Of a stretch of 23,851 nucleotides of DNA, positions 1 to 10,800 are shown one piece after another. Under the pieces are notes generated by a model. The model saw nothing but the letters and a program-made list of their open reading frames with translations, was not told the origin of the DNA and did no database searches. Made by a program: the position numbers and the translations under genes. The stretch's first letter is position 1; every line of letters starts with the position of its first letter. This DNA comes from Phaeoceros laevis (lineage: Eukaryota > Anthocerotophyta > Anthocerotopsida > Notothyladales): the NCBI GenBank assembly GCA_049999765.1, contig JBNGIQ010005787.1, positions 1 through 23,851 on the forward strand, in the 5' to 3' direction.

Positions 1-1495
1 TGACGCTCAGCGTCCCCAAGCCGTTGGTGGATTTCGCCAACAAGCCTATGATTCTGCACCAGGTGCAATTGGCGGTCAAAATTTGGGGTTGTCATTGTGG
101 GCTGGGGGGTGGTGGGACGGTCGATCTGCTTGCTGCTGGGCAATCAGCTGGCCATTGTGGATGGGTTGGTTTGTGGTGCCAGTCTTGTTCCTGTTTCTTG
201 CATCTCGAGATTGGATTTTTTTTCTCATCGCCGCACAATCGCGATCCCGTGCAGATCGAGGCTTTGAAGGCTGCGGGAGTGACCGAGGTCGTGCTGGCGA
301 TCAATTATCAGCCCGAGGTACGGTGGCTTTGGGTGGTGAAGCTGGTTGATCTTGACGCTGCAGATCGGGCTTTTCTTGTAACGTCTGTGAGGAGGTGTAC
401 AGCGGGTTTGAATTTGGTGTACTGTGCGCATTGGGTGCAGGTGATGGTCAGCTTCCTGAACCAGTACGAAGCCGAATTGGGCATCAAGATCATCTGTTCC
501 CAGGAGAGGGAGCCGATGGGTACCGCCGGGCCACTGGCTTTGGCTCGTGACAAGCTGGACGATGGATCGGGCGAGCCTTTCTTTGTGCTCAACAGCGATG
601 TCATCAGCGAGTATCCCTTGAAGGAGATGATTGCCTTCCACAAGACGCACGGAGGAGAGGCTTCGATCATGGTCACCAAGGTATGGTGTCGCAAACGCCA
701 AGTTTTGGGGCCTGTGGGTCTTGCTGCTTCGTCAGGTTTTGCACACACTGCTTGAAGGCGGAGCTGCTTTTGTCTTTAGAGCACTCTTGTTTTGACTGAC
801 TCTGTGTCTCGCTGTCTGAGCAGGTCGATGAACCTTCCAAGTATGGCGTGGTTGTCATGGAGGAATCCACCGGGGCCGTGCAACGATTTGTTGAAAAACC
901 TCAACTGTTTGTCGGCAACAAGATCAATGCTGGCATCTACCTGCTGAACCCCAGCACTTTAAACAGGATTCAGCTGAGACCAACCTCCATCGAGAAAGAG
1001 ATATTTCCCAAGATTGCGGCAGAAAAGAAGCTTTTTGCAATGGTCCTGCCTGGCTTTTGGATGGATGTTGGGCAGCCCAAGGACTACATCACAGGGTTGA
1101 GACTGTACTTGGACTCCTTGCGGCAAAAGAAACCTGAGAAGCTTGCTACAGGACCGTTTGTTGTTGGAAATGTGGTGGTAGATGAGAGTGCTCAGATTGG
1201 TGAAGGCTGCCTCATCGGCCCGGATGTCTCGATTGGGCAAGGATGTGTGATCGAGGATGGGGTGCGTCTCTCCAGGTGTACCATTATGCGGGGCGTACGA
1301 GTCAAGAAGCATGCCTGTGTCTCTGGGAGTATTATTGGTTGGCACTCGACAATTGGTCAATGGGCTCGTGTAGAGAACATGACCGTGCTAGGCGAAGATG
1401 TTCATGTTTCAGATGAGATTTACAGCAACGGAGGTGTGGTTCTTCCTCACAAGGAGATCAAGAGAAGCATCTTGAAGCCAGAGATTGTCATGTAN
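1..1495 (+). CDS. CYT1/VTC1 homologue: GDP-mannose pyrophosphorylase (mannose-1-phosphate guanylyltransferase), 5'-partial
   Basis: The enzyme makes GDP-mannose from mannose-1-phosphate and GTP in the cytosol, the activated sugar for ascorbate, cell-wall mannans and N-glycans/GPI anchors. Exons read from splice sites and similarity to Arabidopsis CYT1: 1-62 (starting inside the Leu before TLS), 255-317, 441-680 and 824-1495; the three introns (192, 123 and 143 bp) are GT-AG and all phase 0. Visible motifs are [11 protein letters not shown], the metal-site [15 protein letters not shown] in the sugar-binding region, GFWMDVGQP, and a C-terminal left-handed beta-helix of hexapeptides ([13 protein letters not shown]) ending in KPEIVM. 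Visible codons number 344; with 17 missing ones the protein would be 361 residues, exactly the Arabidopsis length. The missing N-terminus holds the GGxGTRLRPL nucleotide loop. The stop reads TAN because its third base is in the assembly gap. The gene is convergent with the next one. Confidence 0.95.
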
Positions 1496-1594
1496 NNNNN
1501 NNNNNNNNNNNNNNNNNNNNNNNNNNNNNNNNNNNNNNNNNNNNNNNNNNNNNNNNNNNNNNNNNNNNNNNNNNNNNNNNNNNNNNNNNNNNNN
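1495..1594. other. Assembly gap (100 N)
   Basis: Exactly 100 N, the usual placeholder for a gap of unknown size. It begins at the third base of the pyrophosphorylase stop codon, so the true 3' UTR start is not visible. Confidence 0.98.
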
Positions 1595-2428
1595 CCTGCG
1601 GATGCAGGACTTCTTTTCGGGTGAGATGTGACCAGGTGCTAGATTTTTCCAATTATCAGGCTGGTGATCCTAGTCTAGTCGTATTCTCTCTCAGATCATG
1701 TGGGCTCTTAACTGTGCCATCCTAGCGGCAAGCTAGCTGGTTACAAGGGTCAGTCCCAGCCCCCAGGATGTGTAATATAGTAGTAGATAGTTCCAGACTT
1801 CGCGATGGTCGTGGACTCGTGGCTCCTAATTGCAGCCAGAGGCTTCTCTCGAAAATTATTAGGTATTCTTTTTGACATTATGGACCAAGTAGATGTCTTG
1901 TACTGAGGAACGTAACGGGCTATATTTTGTTGCACCTTCATAGGAAACTGACAGCCAAGTGCATGTACTTTTGTACTCGCTTTTTTCCCTCGTTGTCAAA
2001 AGTGAACTGTATGTCAGTGCAATTCATGGGGACATTGTTTTTCACATGCTCTGACAATCTGCAACACATCGTGACCTGCTCTTGCCTGGTTGTAGCGTCA
2101 CAATCTGAGGCCAGGAGTAGCCTATGAAATATGAAGCTGAGCCGTGGCCCTACTGGAACTGACACTACAGTCGTTGGTGAATGATTGTACTGTACCTCGC
2201 TAGCCAGGCTCCCCCACCCTACACGCACCCAGTGTATGAGAAGGTGTACTATCTGTGGCGTGAGATACATGAGCCCATGATAGTTCAAGACAACCTTCCC
2301 ACCAGGTATAAGGAAAGGACGAACGGCATCCAGACTTTCCTGCACATGAAGCCATCGTTCAGGTCTCAGAAACCAGTTGGACGTTGGACAGGGATGGTAA
2401 GAACAAGGTGAATTGTAAAACATACCCG
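1595..2428. other. Convergent 3' flanks; no gene seen
   Basis: This stretch lies between the stop of the pyrophosphorylase gene (+) and the stop of the desulfhydrase-like gene (-). It should contain both 3' UTRs. Short open frames occur on both strands but none has a recognisable motif or splice-supported continuation, and I see no clear polyadenylation hexamer or RNA gene. Confidence 0.6.
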
Positions 2429-3708
2429 TCAAACGGCTCCACCTTCATGGGATAAACTAACAATGGCATCCCGTAAACGATCATAGTCCTCCCTAGTGTT
2501 GTACACCTGGTGAGAGATTCTTGCATATCCTGTGACAACTCCGGCTGGATGAGTGGCTTGTGCGGGATGATCACTAACATGGCAGATGGGCACCTCAACG
2601 CTGAATTCTTCTCTCAACCGTGTTCTTAGATTGATAGCTTCATCCTCAGAATTAACTACGACAGACGGAGGCAAAGCTACCATGGCCATGGACGCATACA
2701 TTTCTGCTGGTGCTCCCAGGTGCGTGCCCCATGCACTTGCGAGCATCTGAGCCATTTCGATCACCCCTTCATGATTTTCCTTCCGCAGAGCATCAATGCT
2801 TCCATACTCATCCTTCACAAAACGGATTGCAGCAGGAACGGTGAGGGGAGCACTGTAGTCCCTTGTCCCGATCCAGTTGGTCTCCTGCGCTAGCCCTTCC
2901 CCGTAATGGTGAGACACAATCGGATGATGGAGCCTGTGGAGATGTTGCTGCTTACAGTGAAAAAAAGCAGCCGATGTCGGAGCAAAAAGCCACTTGTGGA
3001 GGTTGCTGGAGTAGTAATCTGCGTCAATGGCTTGCACATCAACCTCAACACTCCCTATAGCATGAGCTCCGTCAACAAACACTTGCTCCACACCATGCTT
3101 CCGACATAGACAGACTAGTTCCTTGACAGGCAGAACAAGCGTTGGCATGGACACAACATGGTCAATAACAGCCAGCCGGATGGGTATCCCTGCATCCTTG
3201 GCCTCTTGCAAGACTGATTCAAAGTTACTAACAATCTCCTGCGGAGACGAAATAGGGATCGGGACCTTCACCTCCAACAGTTGAGCCCCCGCCCTGACAG
3301 CGTAAGCTTTAAAAGACTTCCTCACAGCTCCGTAGGAACTCTCCAACAGCAGAACAGCGTCTCCCTTGCGATACCTTCCCTCCACAAACCCCCAGGCGGT
3401 ATCCAGAGCGACCATGGCGGCAGCAACGGTGATATTGTCCACCAAGACGACCTCATCCACGCTGCCCGCATTCACCAGCTCTGCAACAGCTTTGCGCGCA
3501 ACGAGCAACCCCTCCTCCAGCGGCCCAACGCTGAAGGCGTCAGGCTGAGAGGCCCACCTGCTGACCCAAAGGGCTTGCACCTTCTTCACAGAGCTGGGGC
3601 AGCTACCAAAGCTTCCATGATTAATGCGGGCAACCCCCTCCTGGTGATGAGGAAACTGCTCTAGCAGCTTCTTCCGTCGCTGTGTCCTCAGGGCTTGGGA
3701 GCTCCCCT
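2429..3708 (-). CDS. L-cysteine desulfhydrase-like PLP enzyme (class V aminotransferase fold), first exon uncertain
   Basis: The protein closely resembles Arabidopsis At3g62130, annotated as L-cysteine desulfhydrase (cysteine to sulfide, pyruvate and ammonia), and is more distantly like isopenicillin N epimerases. Fold type I PLP features are present: FVDGAHAIG, where the Asp (3071-3073) should contact the pyridine nitrogen, and SSNLHKW, whose Lys (2993-2995) is the expected Schiff-base lysine. Family motifs at both ends are kept: FPHHQEGVARINHGSFG near the start and GYARISHQVYNT near the C-terminus. The stop TGA is at 2429-2431. Similarity begins near 3664 and the frame stays open upstream to a TGA near 3804 without any ATG, so the start must lie in another exon. 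A plausible one is 3807-3921 (ATG at 3919-3921), joined by a 98-bp GT-AG intron (3709-3806), giving 464 residues against 454 in Arabidopsis. The substrate is inferred from the family; this first exon is tentative. Confidence 0.88.
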
Positions 3709-3806
3709 CTGTGGCACCGTCACCACGACTCTCTGCGTTGCCCTTCGTGTCAAATTGTGCGATGCTTCCTGCCTGAACTTCTGCAAAATGTGAAGTCTTC
3801 GCTCAC

Positions 3807-3921
3807 CATGCTGTTTCTTACGCTTGCTCCAAATGCAACTGGAGTTCTTACCTCCATCCTTGGCAAATGCTCCCACTCTTTCCGAGTTTCCTCCACAGTC
3901 GTTCCTGTTCACCAAGTTCAT
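3807..3921 (-). CDS. Tentative first coding exon of the desulfhydrase-like gene
   Basis: On the minus strand an ATG at 3919-3921 opens a frame that reaches KRKKQH and then a strong donor (CATG|GTGAGC) at 3806. Joining to the acceptor ending at 3709 keeps the phase and continues into the conserved frame. The encoded 38 residues are basic and have no strong family similarity, which is usual for this variable N-terminus. Other starts remain possible; an in-frame ATG also exists at 4009-4011. Confidence 0.35.
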
Positions 3922-4329
3922 CCTTGCTGCGTTGGCTAGCCTAGTCCTTCCTCTCCTCAAGCATGCAGATATGTATGAGCCACCGAGCCCGAGACCCGAC
4001 AGGAGGCACACTCACGACAACCTGCCCTCCACCCTGATGGCGTCCCTGGGGCCCTGGCTTGGCTGCTTCACCGTGCACCTGCACAGCTCTTCCAAGGGTG
4101 CTGGCAGGCAAGATACCTGACGAAACAAACCGCATGTGACATCACACGTGCTGCAGGATCCCGGCCAGGGCCTGATCGGAGCAGCTGCGGATATTCTTCT
4201 GAACCTGCAAGGACCAGGGAATTTCCCAAACGGGACGGTTGAATCAATGAATGGATTGGATGTAGTCCAACACTGGCACAAGATGGTCGCACAGCCGCGC
4301 AGAACAAATTATTGTTTCCAGTGCGTGTG
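3922..4329. other. 5' flank of the desulfhydrase-like gene; no gene recognised
   Basis: The stretch is GC-rich with short overlapping open frames on both strands. None shows a known motif or obvious continuation. It most likely holds the promoter and 5' UTR of the minus-strand gene. I see no convincing TATA box. Confidence 0.45.
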
Positions 4330-4416
4330 ATGAATGTGCGGCGGCCTTATGACTGCTCGTGGGAGATGGAGCGGAGCACCTCTGACCCCTAGCCCGGGAG
4401 CGACCAGCTCTACCAA
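4330..4416 (-). repeat. Possible tRNA-derived SINE head
   Basis: On the minus strand, TGGTAGAGCTGG at 4405-4416 fits the tRNA A-box pattern (TRGYNNARNNG). About 30 bases further on, GGTGCTCCGCTCC sits where a B box (GGTTCGANTCC) would be, but matches it poorly. No cloverleaf can be drawn with confidence, so this is at best a decayed tRNA-like element. Confidence 0.2.
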
Positions 4417-4510
4417 ATGGGATTTTACATTAGGTGCAAGCCGGAGACGGGTTTTTGCCATCCAGAAGTAGCGGGAAATAAGCCAAGCAGTAAGGTGGGT
4501 GGGGGTCATT

Positions 4511-4614
4511 TGGGCCACGTAGGTTGTTTGAGCCAACATGTAGTTTGGGCCACATATTATGTGCATTTGGGCCGGGTTCAACATGTAGGTTGGGCCACAT
4601 ATTATGTGGATTTG
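4511..4614 (+). repeat. 45-bp tandem repeat with TGGGCC and CACATAtTATGTG cores
   Basis: Copy 1 starts at 4535 and copy 2 at 4580 (AACATGTAG, then TTGGGCCACATATTATGTG), giving a period of 45 bases. A degenerate partial copy precedes them (TGGGCCACGTAGG at 4511). The core contains the palindrome CACATA-t-TATGTG. Confidence 0.75.
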
Positions 4615-5124
4615 ATAAGTTAGAAAAGCGATATTCACTCTCTTTTTTTTCAACCATGTAAGAGGGAAGGGATGAACCTAAAACTTCTGGTTCCTAACCT
4701 AGCTATGGCTGCTCACATGAAGCCCTAGGCGGATGTTTGGAGGAATCCATCGAAGGCTAAGAATGTATAAAACAATGGTTATTTTGACATTGGCGACCCG
4801 AGATTTTAGGAGGATGATAATCTAGGTTCTACCTTTCAAGCAAGCTATAAGGCAAACAAATTTGGTGGAGAAAAGAGCTCCCTAGGCAGTGAAGACCATG
4901 CCCAAAGCTTGACTTCCCCTAGATCATACACTAAAATGGGAAAGATGAGAGGGAGAGGGGAAAGAGGAGAGGGAGAGAGGAAAGAGCACATGGAGAGGGG
5001 AAAGGGGAAGAGGGGTGGTAGAATATTCACGCAAGATACGGGAAAAAGGAAGCCAAGAAAATAGCAAAGTACTTTTCTACAGTAGTTAAGCGCAGGACAT
5101 GTGGCGCTCCATGCCTAAAATCGT

Positions 5125-5254
5125 GGCCCAATTGGCTCGCCCGCACACAACACAAAATGTTCCCATCAATGCAATTAGTGGCCCATGCATAGGCCCAACT
5201 GGCCCATATAGATGGCCCAGACTACCTGAAGTGGCCCAAATGCGCTAACCCTAA
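5125..5254. promoter_or_regulatory. Cluster of site II-like GGCCCA elements with a telo-box
   Basis: GGCCCA occurs six times, at 5125, 5180, 5192, 5201, 5214 and 5233, followed by AACCCTAA at 5247-5254. In plants, TGGGCC/T (site II, bound by TCP factors) together with an AACCCTAA telo-box marks promoters of ribosomal-protein and cell-cycle genes. No recognisable gene follows on either side, so function is inferred from motif density only. Confidence 0.4.
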
Positions 5255-5560
5255 TCTTTCCCTTCTCTCTTTAATTGTATCTAGAATATCCAACCTATTG
5301 TTCCTAAAGCTTTTGTGGAACATGTCTTTATAGACTCTCCACGTTGAGCTCCACGTGTATAAAAAAAAAGAGTTCATTAAAAAATACAAAGGGGTCAAGT
5401 TAGGGTGGGCCAAATCACCCCCATCTACCTTAGTAGACAAAGCAACAACGAAAAATTGGAATGGTAGATTTCTCATAAATCAGCCTCACTACGCACTAGG
5501 GTTTATTAGCCAACTCTTCCGGGTAAGATTGCCAAGAGGGTTTCTGTTCGATCATCCCTT

Positions 5561-5875
5561 GAAGAATTTATTGCTGGGAAAGGGCTATTCTTGCCCACCT
5601 CAACTTGGAAAGAGTGGCAGCATCTATGTGGGCGACCTAGAATCATATTTCAATATTTGTGAAGTTATGAAATATGCTATATGTGGACTTTGTGAAGTTG
5701 TGAGTTGTGACAATGCAAAGTGAAGCTATAAAATTAAAAATTATGAATGATGTGCATGGCATGCATGCGTCCTAAAGGATATAATGGAACAATTGTGATG
5801 TTGATGGTAGTAGATACTGGATCTAGGTCGCCCACAGGTGGGCAAGAATGGCCCTTTCCAAGCGATAAATTCTTC
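5561..5875. repeat. Imperfect inverted repeat (foldback element)
   Basis: The left arm 5561-5600 pairs with 5836-5875 over 40 bases with three mismatches. A further 14 bases, 5627-5640, pair exactly with 5823-5836. The left arm carries a 26-base insertion (5601-5626) absent from the right arm. The loop is about 180 bases. No terminal repeats or target-site duplication were seen at the outer ends. Confidence 0.8.
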
Positions 5876-6281
5876 AAATATTGGTGAAAGGACGCTTAAC
5901 ATACATGATAAATATACGGCGATATTATACGCTAAGATACCTAGTATAGTATACGCAAAGATGCCTATTGAAAAGGTAGGGCCAAAGTACTGACTCATTA
6001 GTGCTGCGCGACACGCCGCACATAAAACTCAATAATACATACGGAATACTAGTAACTCTTACGAATCATTGGACGTCTTCTTCTAAGGCATCTGCCTTGA
6101 AAGAGGTGGTGGGGAGTGGCCCATCACCGTCCGTGCTTAAGCGCCTGGCAGCTCATGAGAGATGCATCTCCTCCTTCCTCTCCTCACCCAACTTCGGATC
6201 GCCCACATGGCCATTGGGACTTATTTGTGCCGATTCAACATTCAGGCTCGCCACTTTGTCGTAAATGTGGGGCTGCGGAGG

Positions 6282-6381
6282 NNNNNNNNNNNNNNNNNNN
6301 NNNNNNNNNNNNNNNNNNNNNNNNNNNNNNNNNNNNNNNNNNNNNNNNNNNNNNNNNNNNNNNNNNNNNNNNNNNNNNNNN
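6282..6381. other. Assembly gap (100 N)
   Basis: Exactly 100 N, a placeholder for a gap of unknown true length between the intergenic region and the 5' flank of the ubiquitin ligase gene. Confidence 0.98.
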
Positions 6382-7821
6382 GTGTCATCATAGTTAAGTT
6401 ATCTTTTTAGTTGTAGCTTAGGCTTACATTCTTGCTCTTCTCTATTCTCCGGTTTGGCGTCATAGCCTTATGGCTGCATACGCCTAATGAACAAACAAAT
6501 AAACATTGGACACTGTTTTCTTCAGGTTCCATGGTTAACGCCGCTTTCCATGTGCCGCTCCGTAAACTTTACGGAGGAGACCTCGACGGACGGGAAAAGG
6601 CCTGCTCGCATTATAAAAAGCCCAACTACCGGGGCAACGGGCTCCGCGCGTCCGGCGGACTTGCGGCCGCAAGGTCGTGAGTAAGGCGAGCGGGCACGCG
6701 CCGGTAGGCGGACCGGCCCCCACATGGATAGCGGCCCTTAGGCTTTTCTGTTTTACACAAAAAGAATGAAGTGGCTGACGCGGTACGCGTGGTGCCACGC
6801 AAAATGCACGCTCCGTTAGTGGTTCCAAAACGAGAGGCAGGCAGGTGGCTTTCGGAGCGGTTCGCCTGGTAAATAACGACCCTGCCGGGCGGCCCGGCAG
6901 TAGGCCACCTACCCTCCCCGGTACTGCGTATGTGGACAAACTTTCGCTGAGTGGCAGCCGTGGCCGGGGCCGCTGGATATTCGCAGTCGCCGCGCATGAT
7001 GGTCACCGCGCAGCGCGGTTAACTATACCTGTTACCACCGACCTCAACCTTGCCGGCGCAGGTGTCAGGAGGCTGCGAGGAAGAGGCTGGGTGTGTCGGG
7101 ACACGGGACCCGGGGACTGCAACTGCGACGTCGCGTCACGACTCGAGCTATATGCTCCACCACCAGCCCTGCTCGCCCTGCCCTGCCCTGCCACAGCGCC
7201 AGGCGGGTCCGTCTCTCAAACATTCCGCCTGCTTCCGGTTCGCAGTGCCGGCATCTCCAATTCTTACGCCCCGGAAGGAGTAGGCAGGTGCCCAGGCTGG
7301 CACGCCCGCAGGTTGCCCGGCCTAGCTCTCCTCGGCCGCCGCCCGGCCCAGCGATCGAGGAAGGTTCTGCGACCTGCGGTGGATCTAGCTCGGGGGCGGG
7401 CTCCCATGCCCGGGGAAGACGAGCATCAGGCTCTGGGAGATCGCGTGGGTTTTGGTTTTGATTATGTGTGCAAATTTGGAGTAGCCGGCCGCCATGTCCG
7501 GAAGGAGCAGGAATTGGTGCAGGTGAGAATTTGCGGCACAAAATTACTGTGAACTGCATCAAATGCGAGATTGAACACACCTGGTTGCCCGGGTTCGGGT
7601 AGTCGATGCGGGTGTTGTTGGAGCCGGCTCCGATGTGAGCTTGGTGTGTTGATTTTGGCACTGTGCTGCCCTAAACTGTCTGTGTTGAGGGATTAGGTCT
7701 CGACCGAGAGGACCTGTGCGCTGCACAAATCGGTGCAGGGTGGAGGAGAATTGGACAGGGAGCATTTGAAAAGTGTGGCTGCTGCAAAGTAGGGAGGCCC
7801 TGGCGTCCGCGCTCCGTAAGG
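6382..7821. other. GC-rich 5' flank / presumed 5' UTR of the RKP-like gene
   Basis: The first ~150 bases are AT-rich, and the rest is strongly GC-rich with several overlapping open frames on both strands (longest 6845-7552 and 7065-7661). Open frames are expected by chance at this composition and none has a motif. I interpret the stretch as promoter and leader. Confidence 0.45.
6611..6620 (+). promoter_or_regulatory. Possible TATA box
   Basis: TTATAAAAAG lies in otherwise GC-rich DNA, about 1.2 kb before the ligase start codon. It would fit a promoter with a long or spliced 5' UTR. A GTGAGA donor-like site follows CAG at 7522, so a 5' UTR intron is possible. Both are weak single-motif observations. 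Confidence 0.25.
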
Positions 7822-10800
7822 ATGTTCCCAGATGGGAGGTCATGTAAAGTGGGCAGGCTTATGGGCTCCACAGGCCTGGCAGGGCTGTTAGATAGCAAGG
7901 ACACAGGGGTGATTACGGCTGTCGGGAATGTTTTGGACGAGTGTATGAAAGCCGGGCTGGAGCGAAGCTTGGGGCATGTTTTGGACATTCCACCGCTCTC
8001 TGCAGACTCGACTCCATGCACTCTCGATAACAGGATTGATGCCCTCGAGGTTAGGAGGTATGTGCAATTACGGCTGCACAGTTTGCAGGACCCAGATCCT
8101 CAGAAAAGGGATGGGATTATGATTTGCAGCACCAGCTATGGCGAGGGCGTGGCTGTTATGGACAGGGAGAGCGCTTCAGGAGATATCGGGTTTGATAACA
8201 CCTGGTTAGTTTTGGAGAGCAAGTCGAACTTCAGTAGTGCCAGAGCCAACGCATGTGTCTGGCAAGGCAGGTGGATGTTTGAAGCTACTCTGGGCACGGC
8301 CGGTATTCAGCAGCTGGGCTGGGCCACTCTGTCCTGCCCGTTTACTGACGGTGAAGGTGTCGGTGATGCAGCTGACTCGTATGCATATGATGGGAAACGG
8401 GTAAAGAAGTGGAATGTGACCCAGAGTGCTTATGGCCAATCTTGGGTTGCAGGTGACGTCATAGGCTGCTGCATAGATATTGATGCTGGAACGATAATCT
8501 TCTACAGAAACGGGCAGTCTTTAGGTTTAGCATTTGAGGGAGTGAAGACCCCTACTCCTGCAGAAGGTTACTATCCTGCCATTTCTCTGTCTCATGGAGA
8601 ACGCTGTGAACTCAATTTTGGAGGCAGACCTTTTAAGTATCCAATTGCAGGATATGCCCCCGTCCAGGCTCCACCTGTTATTAGAAAGGAGGGTGTTATT
8701 GCGTCCTCAAGTGCCAGCGCTTCGTATCTTTTCGGAGCCCTTCAGAGGCTTGTCCAGCTGGGCAGCCGAGAGGTTGCGGCTGCAATGTCTCCTGTAGATA
8801 GACTGAAGCGATTCATTCCGATTTCAGATGAGGATACTCTAGTGCTGGGTGGTGAGATTTGCAAGCAACTCGCCTCGTTGCTGACGACAGATACAGAGGC
8901 TGTTGGTGCAGGCAATCTGGAGTCCTATTCCGTGGTAGAGTATCTCATATGGGGATCGTTAGTACCGTTCTTAATTGAGGTCTACAGGCCATCTGCCCCG
9001 CATGATGGGCCCAGCTTGGAACGTGCCCTCAATATGCTGCTGCCACGCCTGGAAAGCATGGATTTGAAGCTGTGTGTCACAGGAGTGATGGATGCTCTGG
9101 CTTATGGTTGCAGGACATCTCCTTACACTCTTGCAGATCAGCATTGTACAGGGTCTTATCCTTATTTGGCACTTGCATGCCATCTGTTGCGAAGCTACGA
9201 GTTTATGGCAGTTTGGTGGAGCTCACCCAACTTCCAGGACTGTGTAGAGGGTCTGCTAACACGCAAGGGCCCGAATAAACATGACCTTGAAGCTTTGATG
9301 CCAACCGTGTGGTGGCCTGGATCTCGGGAGGACTTGTGTTCGGAGCAGAATATGAGGCATACTTCAGCATCGAATGCTCTCTTTAAATCCATCAGTAAGG
9401 TAATTTGCTGCAGAAAATTGTGAGCTGCACTGGCTTGTTCATGTCATAACAGTTTTGTGTCGATAGTGGATGTCTGTTGTCTGTTAGCATCTTACTTTTT
9501 TCTCTTCACTTAGACTTGAAGGATGATAGGACAACACATTTACCAGGAACGTGGTGCATGTATGCAGGTGGAAGAGCTTCAAGGTGAGCTTTGTCGCCGA
9601 TTGTTGCATTTTGTGCCGCCATCTAGCAGTGCATCTAAGGCACCACAAGTGCCAGGCCGTGTGTTCCGCAAGTTCCTTCGCAGCCTTGTTGATAAAAACC
9701 GTGGTGCAAATAGGAATGTACCTCCACCGGGTCTGTCTGACAACTCTGTGCTGGTTTCCACCTACTGTGTACTACTGCGTTTTTTATCTGAGGGGTTGGG
9801 TGATGGTAGGAATGAGGATATGACAGATAGTGACAAGGACCATCAAAATGAGTCTAGTGGGTTCCTCCACCGTGGAGGGAAGCTGTGTTTCCCAGTGAGT
9901 GTATTCCTGAAGGAGGACTCATATATCAGTGATTTTGCACGATTGGGGGGGACTTTTGGTCATGTTTTCAAAACGTACCCGGTCAGCTCGGAAGAGCTTT
10001 CTGTGGTTGATTGGGATCAAAACTGTATGGACGAGGATGACATCAAGGTAAATCATGATACAAAGGCTAAGCCTTGCTGTTGCCGCCACGAGGTGCCCTC
10101 TGCCTCAAGTAGTGACAACAAGGCCACCGTTCGAAGTGTGGACAAGGCTGTGAGTCAAGCCACCAGCAGTCCAGCTGCATCAGGTCTTAGCGAAAGGAGC
10201 AACCACATAAGCAGTGACTTCAGTAGGAGGACGTGCAATGATTTCGCTGAGGAAGATAAGCCGGACTCAAGTGGGCGTGTTGACTCAAGCTTGGAGAATA
10301 CTCGGATACTGAGTAAACATAAGAGGTCAGGGTTCAGGTCAATAAAGGAACTGTCTGATGCAATAAGGGAGGAGGAGCTGCTGGATTTGATGGTGCTCCT
10401 ATACCACCTTGGACTTGCCTCAAACTTTAAACAGGTTGGCTTCTCAAGCTCTAGTGAGTTTTGGTACAAGACTGCCTTGTTGCAACATTGATTGCATTGA
10501 GAAATAGTTTCTGATTTAGTGGCTGGGAAACTTTTGGATGTAGAGAGTTTACTAATTGTGCGATAAAGCAGTTTGATGGAGATTTGAGTTCAGTATCCTG
10601 AATTTTGTATCTGTCTTTTGCCTATGAACAGGCCTCATACTGTATGCAACATCAAATACAATTAATTAGTCACCTGGATGATACTGACCGTAAAATTCGG
10701 GCAGAAAAGAGTTCAAGTGATTATTTGAAACGATTAAAAGAATCTCGAACCATTCACAGGGAGGATCTTATAGAGTGTGTACGTCAGTGCACATGGTAAG

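Larger units (their letters stand above)
4617..6281. other. AT-rich intergenic region; no gene recognised
   Basis: Apart from the site II-like cluster and the inverted repeat listed separately, this region holds a GA-rich run (about 4935-5015), a short tandem repeat around 5925-5975 (TATACGCTAAGATACC / TATACGCAAAGATGCC), and short open frames. The longest (5355-5723, +) has no recognisable motif and overlaps the left arm of the inverted repeat, so I do not call it. The sequence becomes more GC-rich after about 6100, just before the gap. Confidence 0.5.

Noticed and set aside
24-755. Continuous 243-codon open frame through the first pyrophosphorylase exons
   Set aside because: It reads through three GT-AG introns. 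The intron-encoded parts have no similarity to the enzyme, whereas the spliced exons match it exactly in length.
2429-3589. A start of the desulfhydrase-like protein at 3589
   Set aside because: That codon is GTG, and the family-conserved segment FPHHQEGVARINHGSFG lies upstream in the same frame. The gene must start further upstream.
5355-5723. 122-codon open frame on the plus strand
   Set aside because: No recognisable motif. It includes the left arm of the inverted repeat, and similar-length frames occur by chance nearby.
6845-7661. Long open frames on both strands in the GC-rich flank of the RKP-like gene
   Set aside because: Overlapping frames in several phases are expected at high GC. 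No domain or splice-supported continuation was seen.
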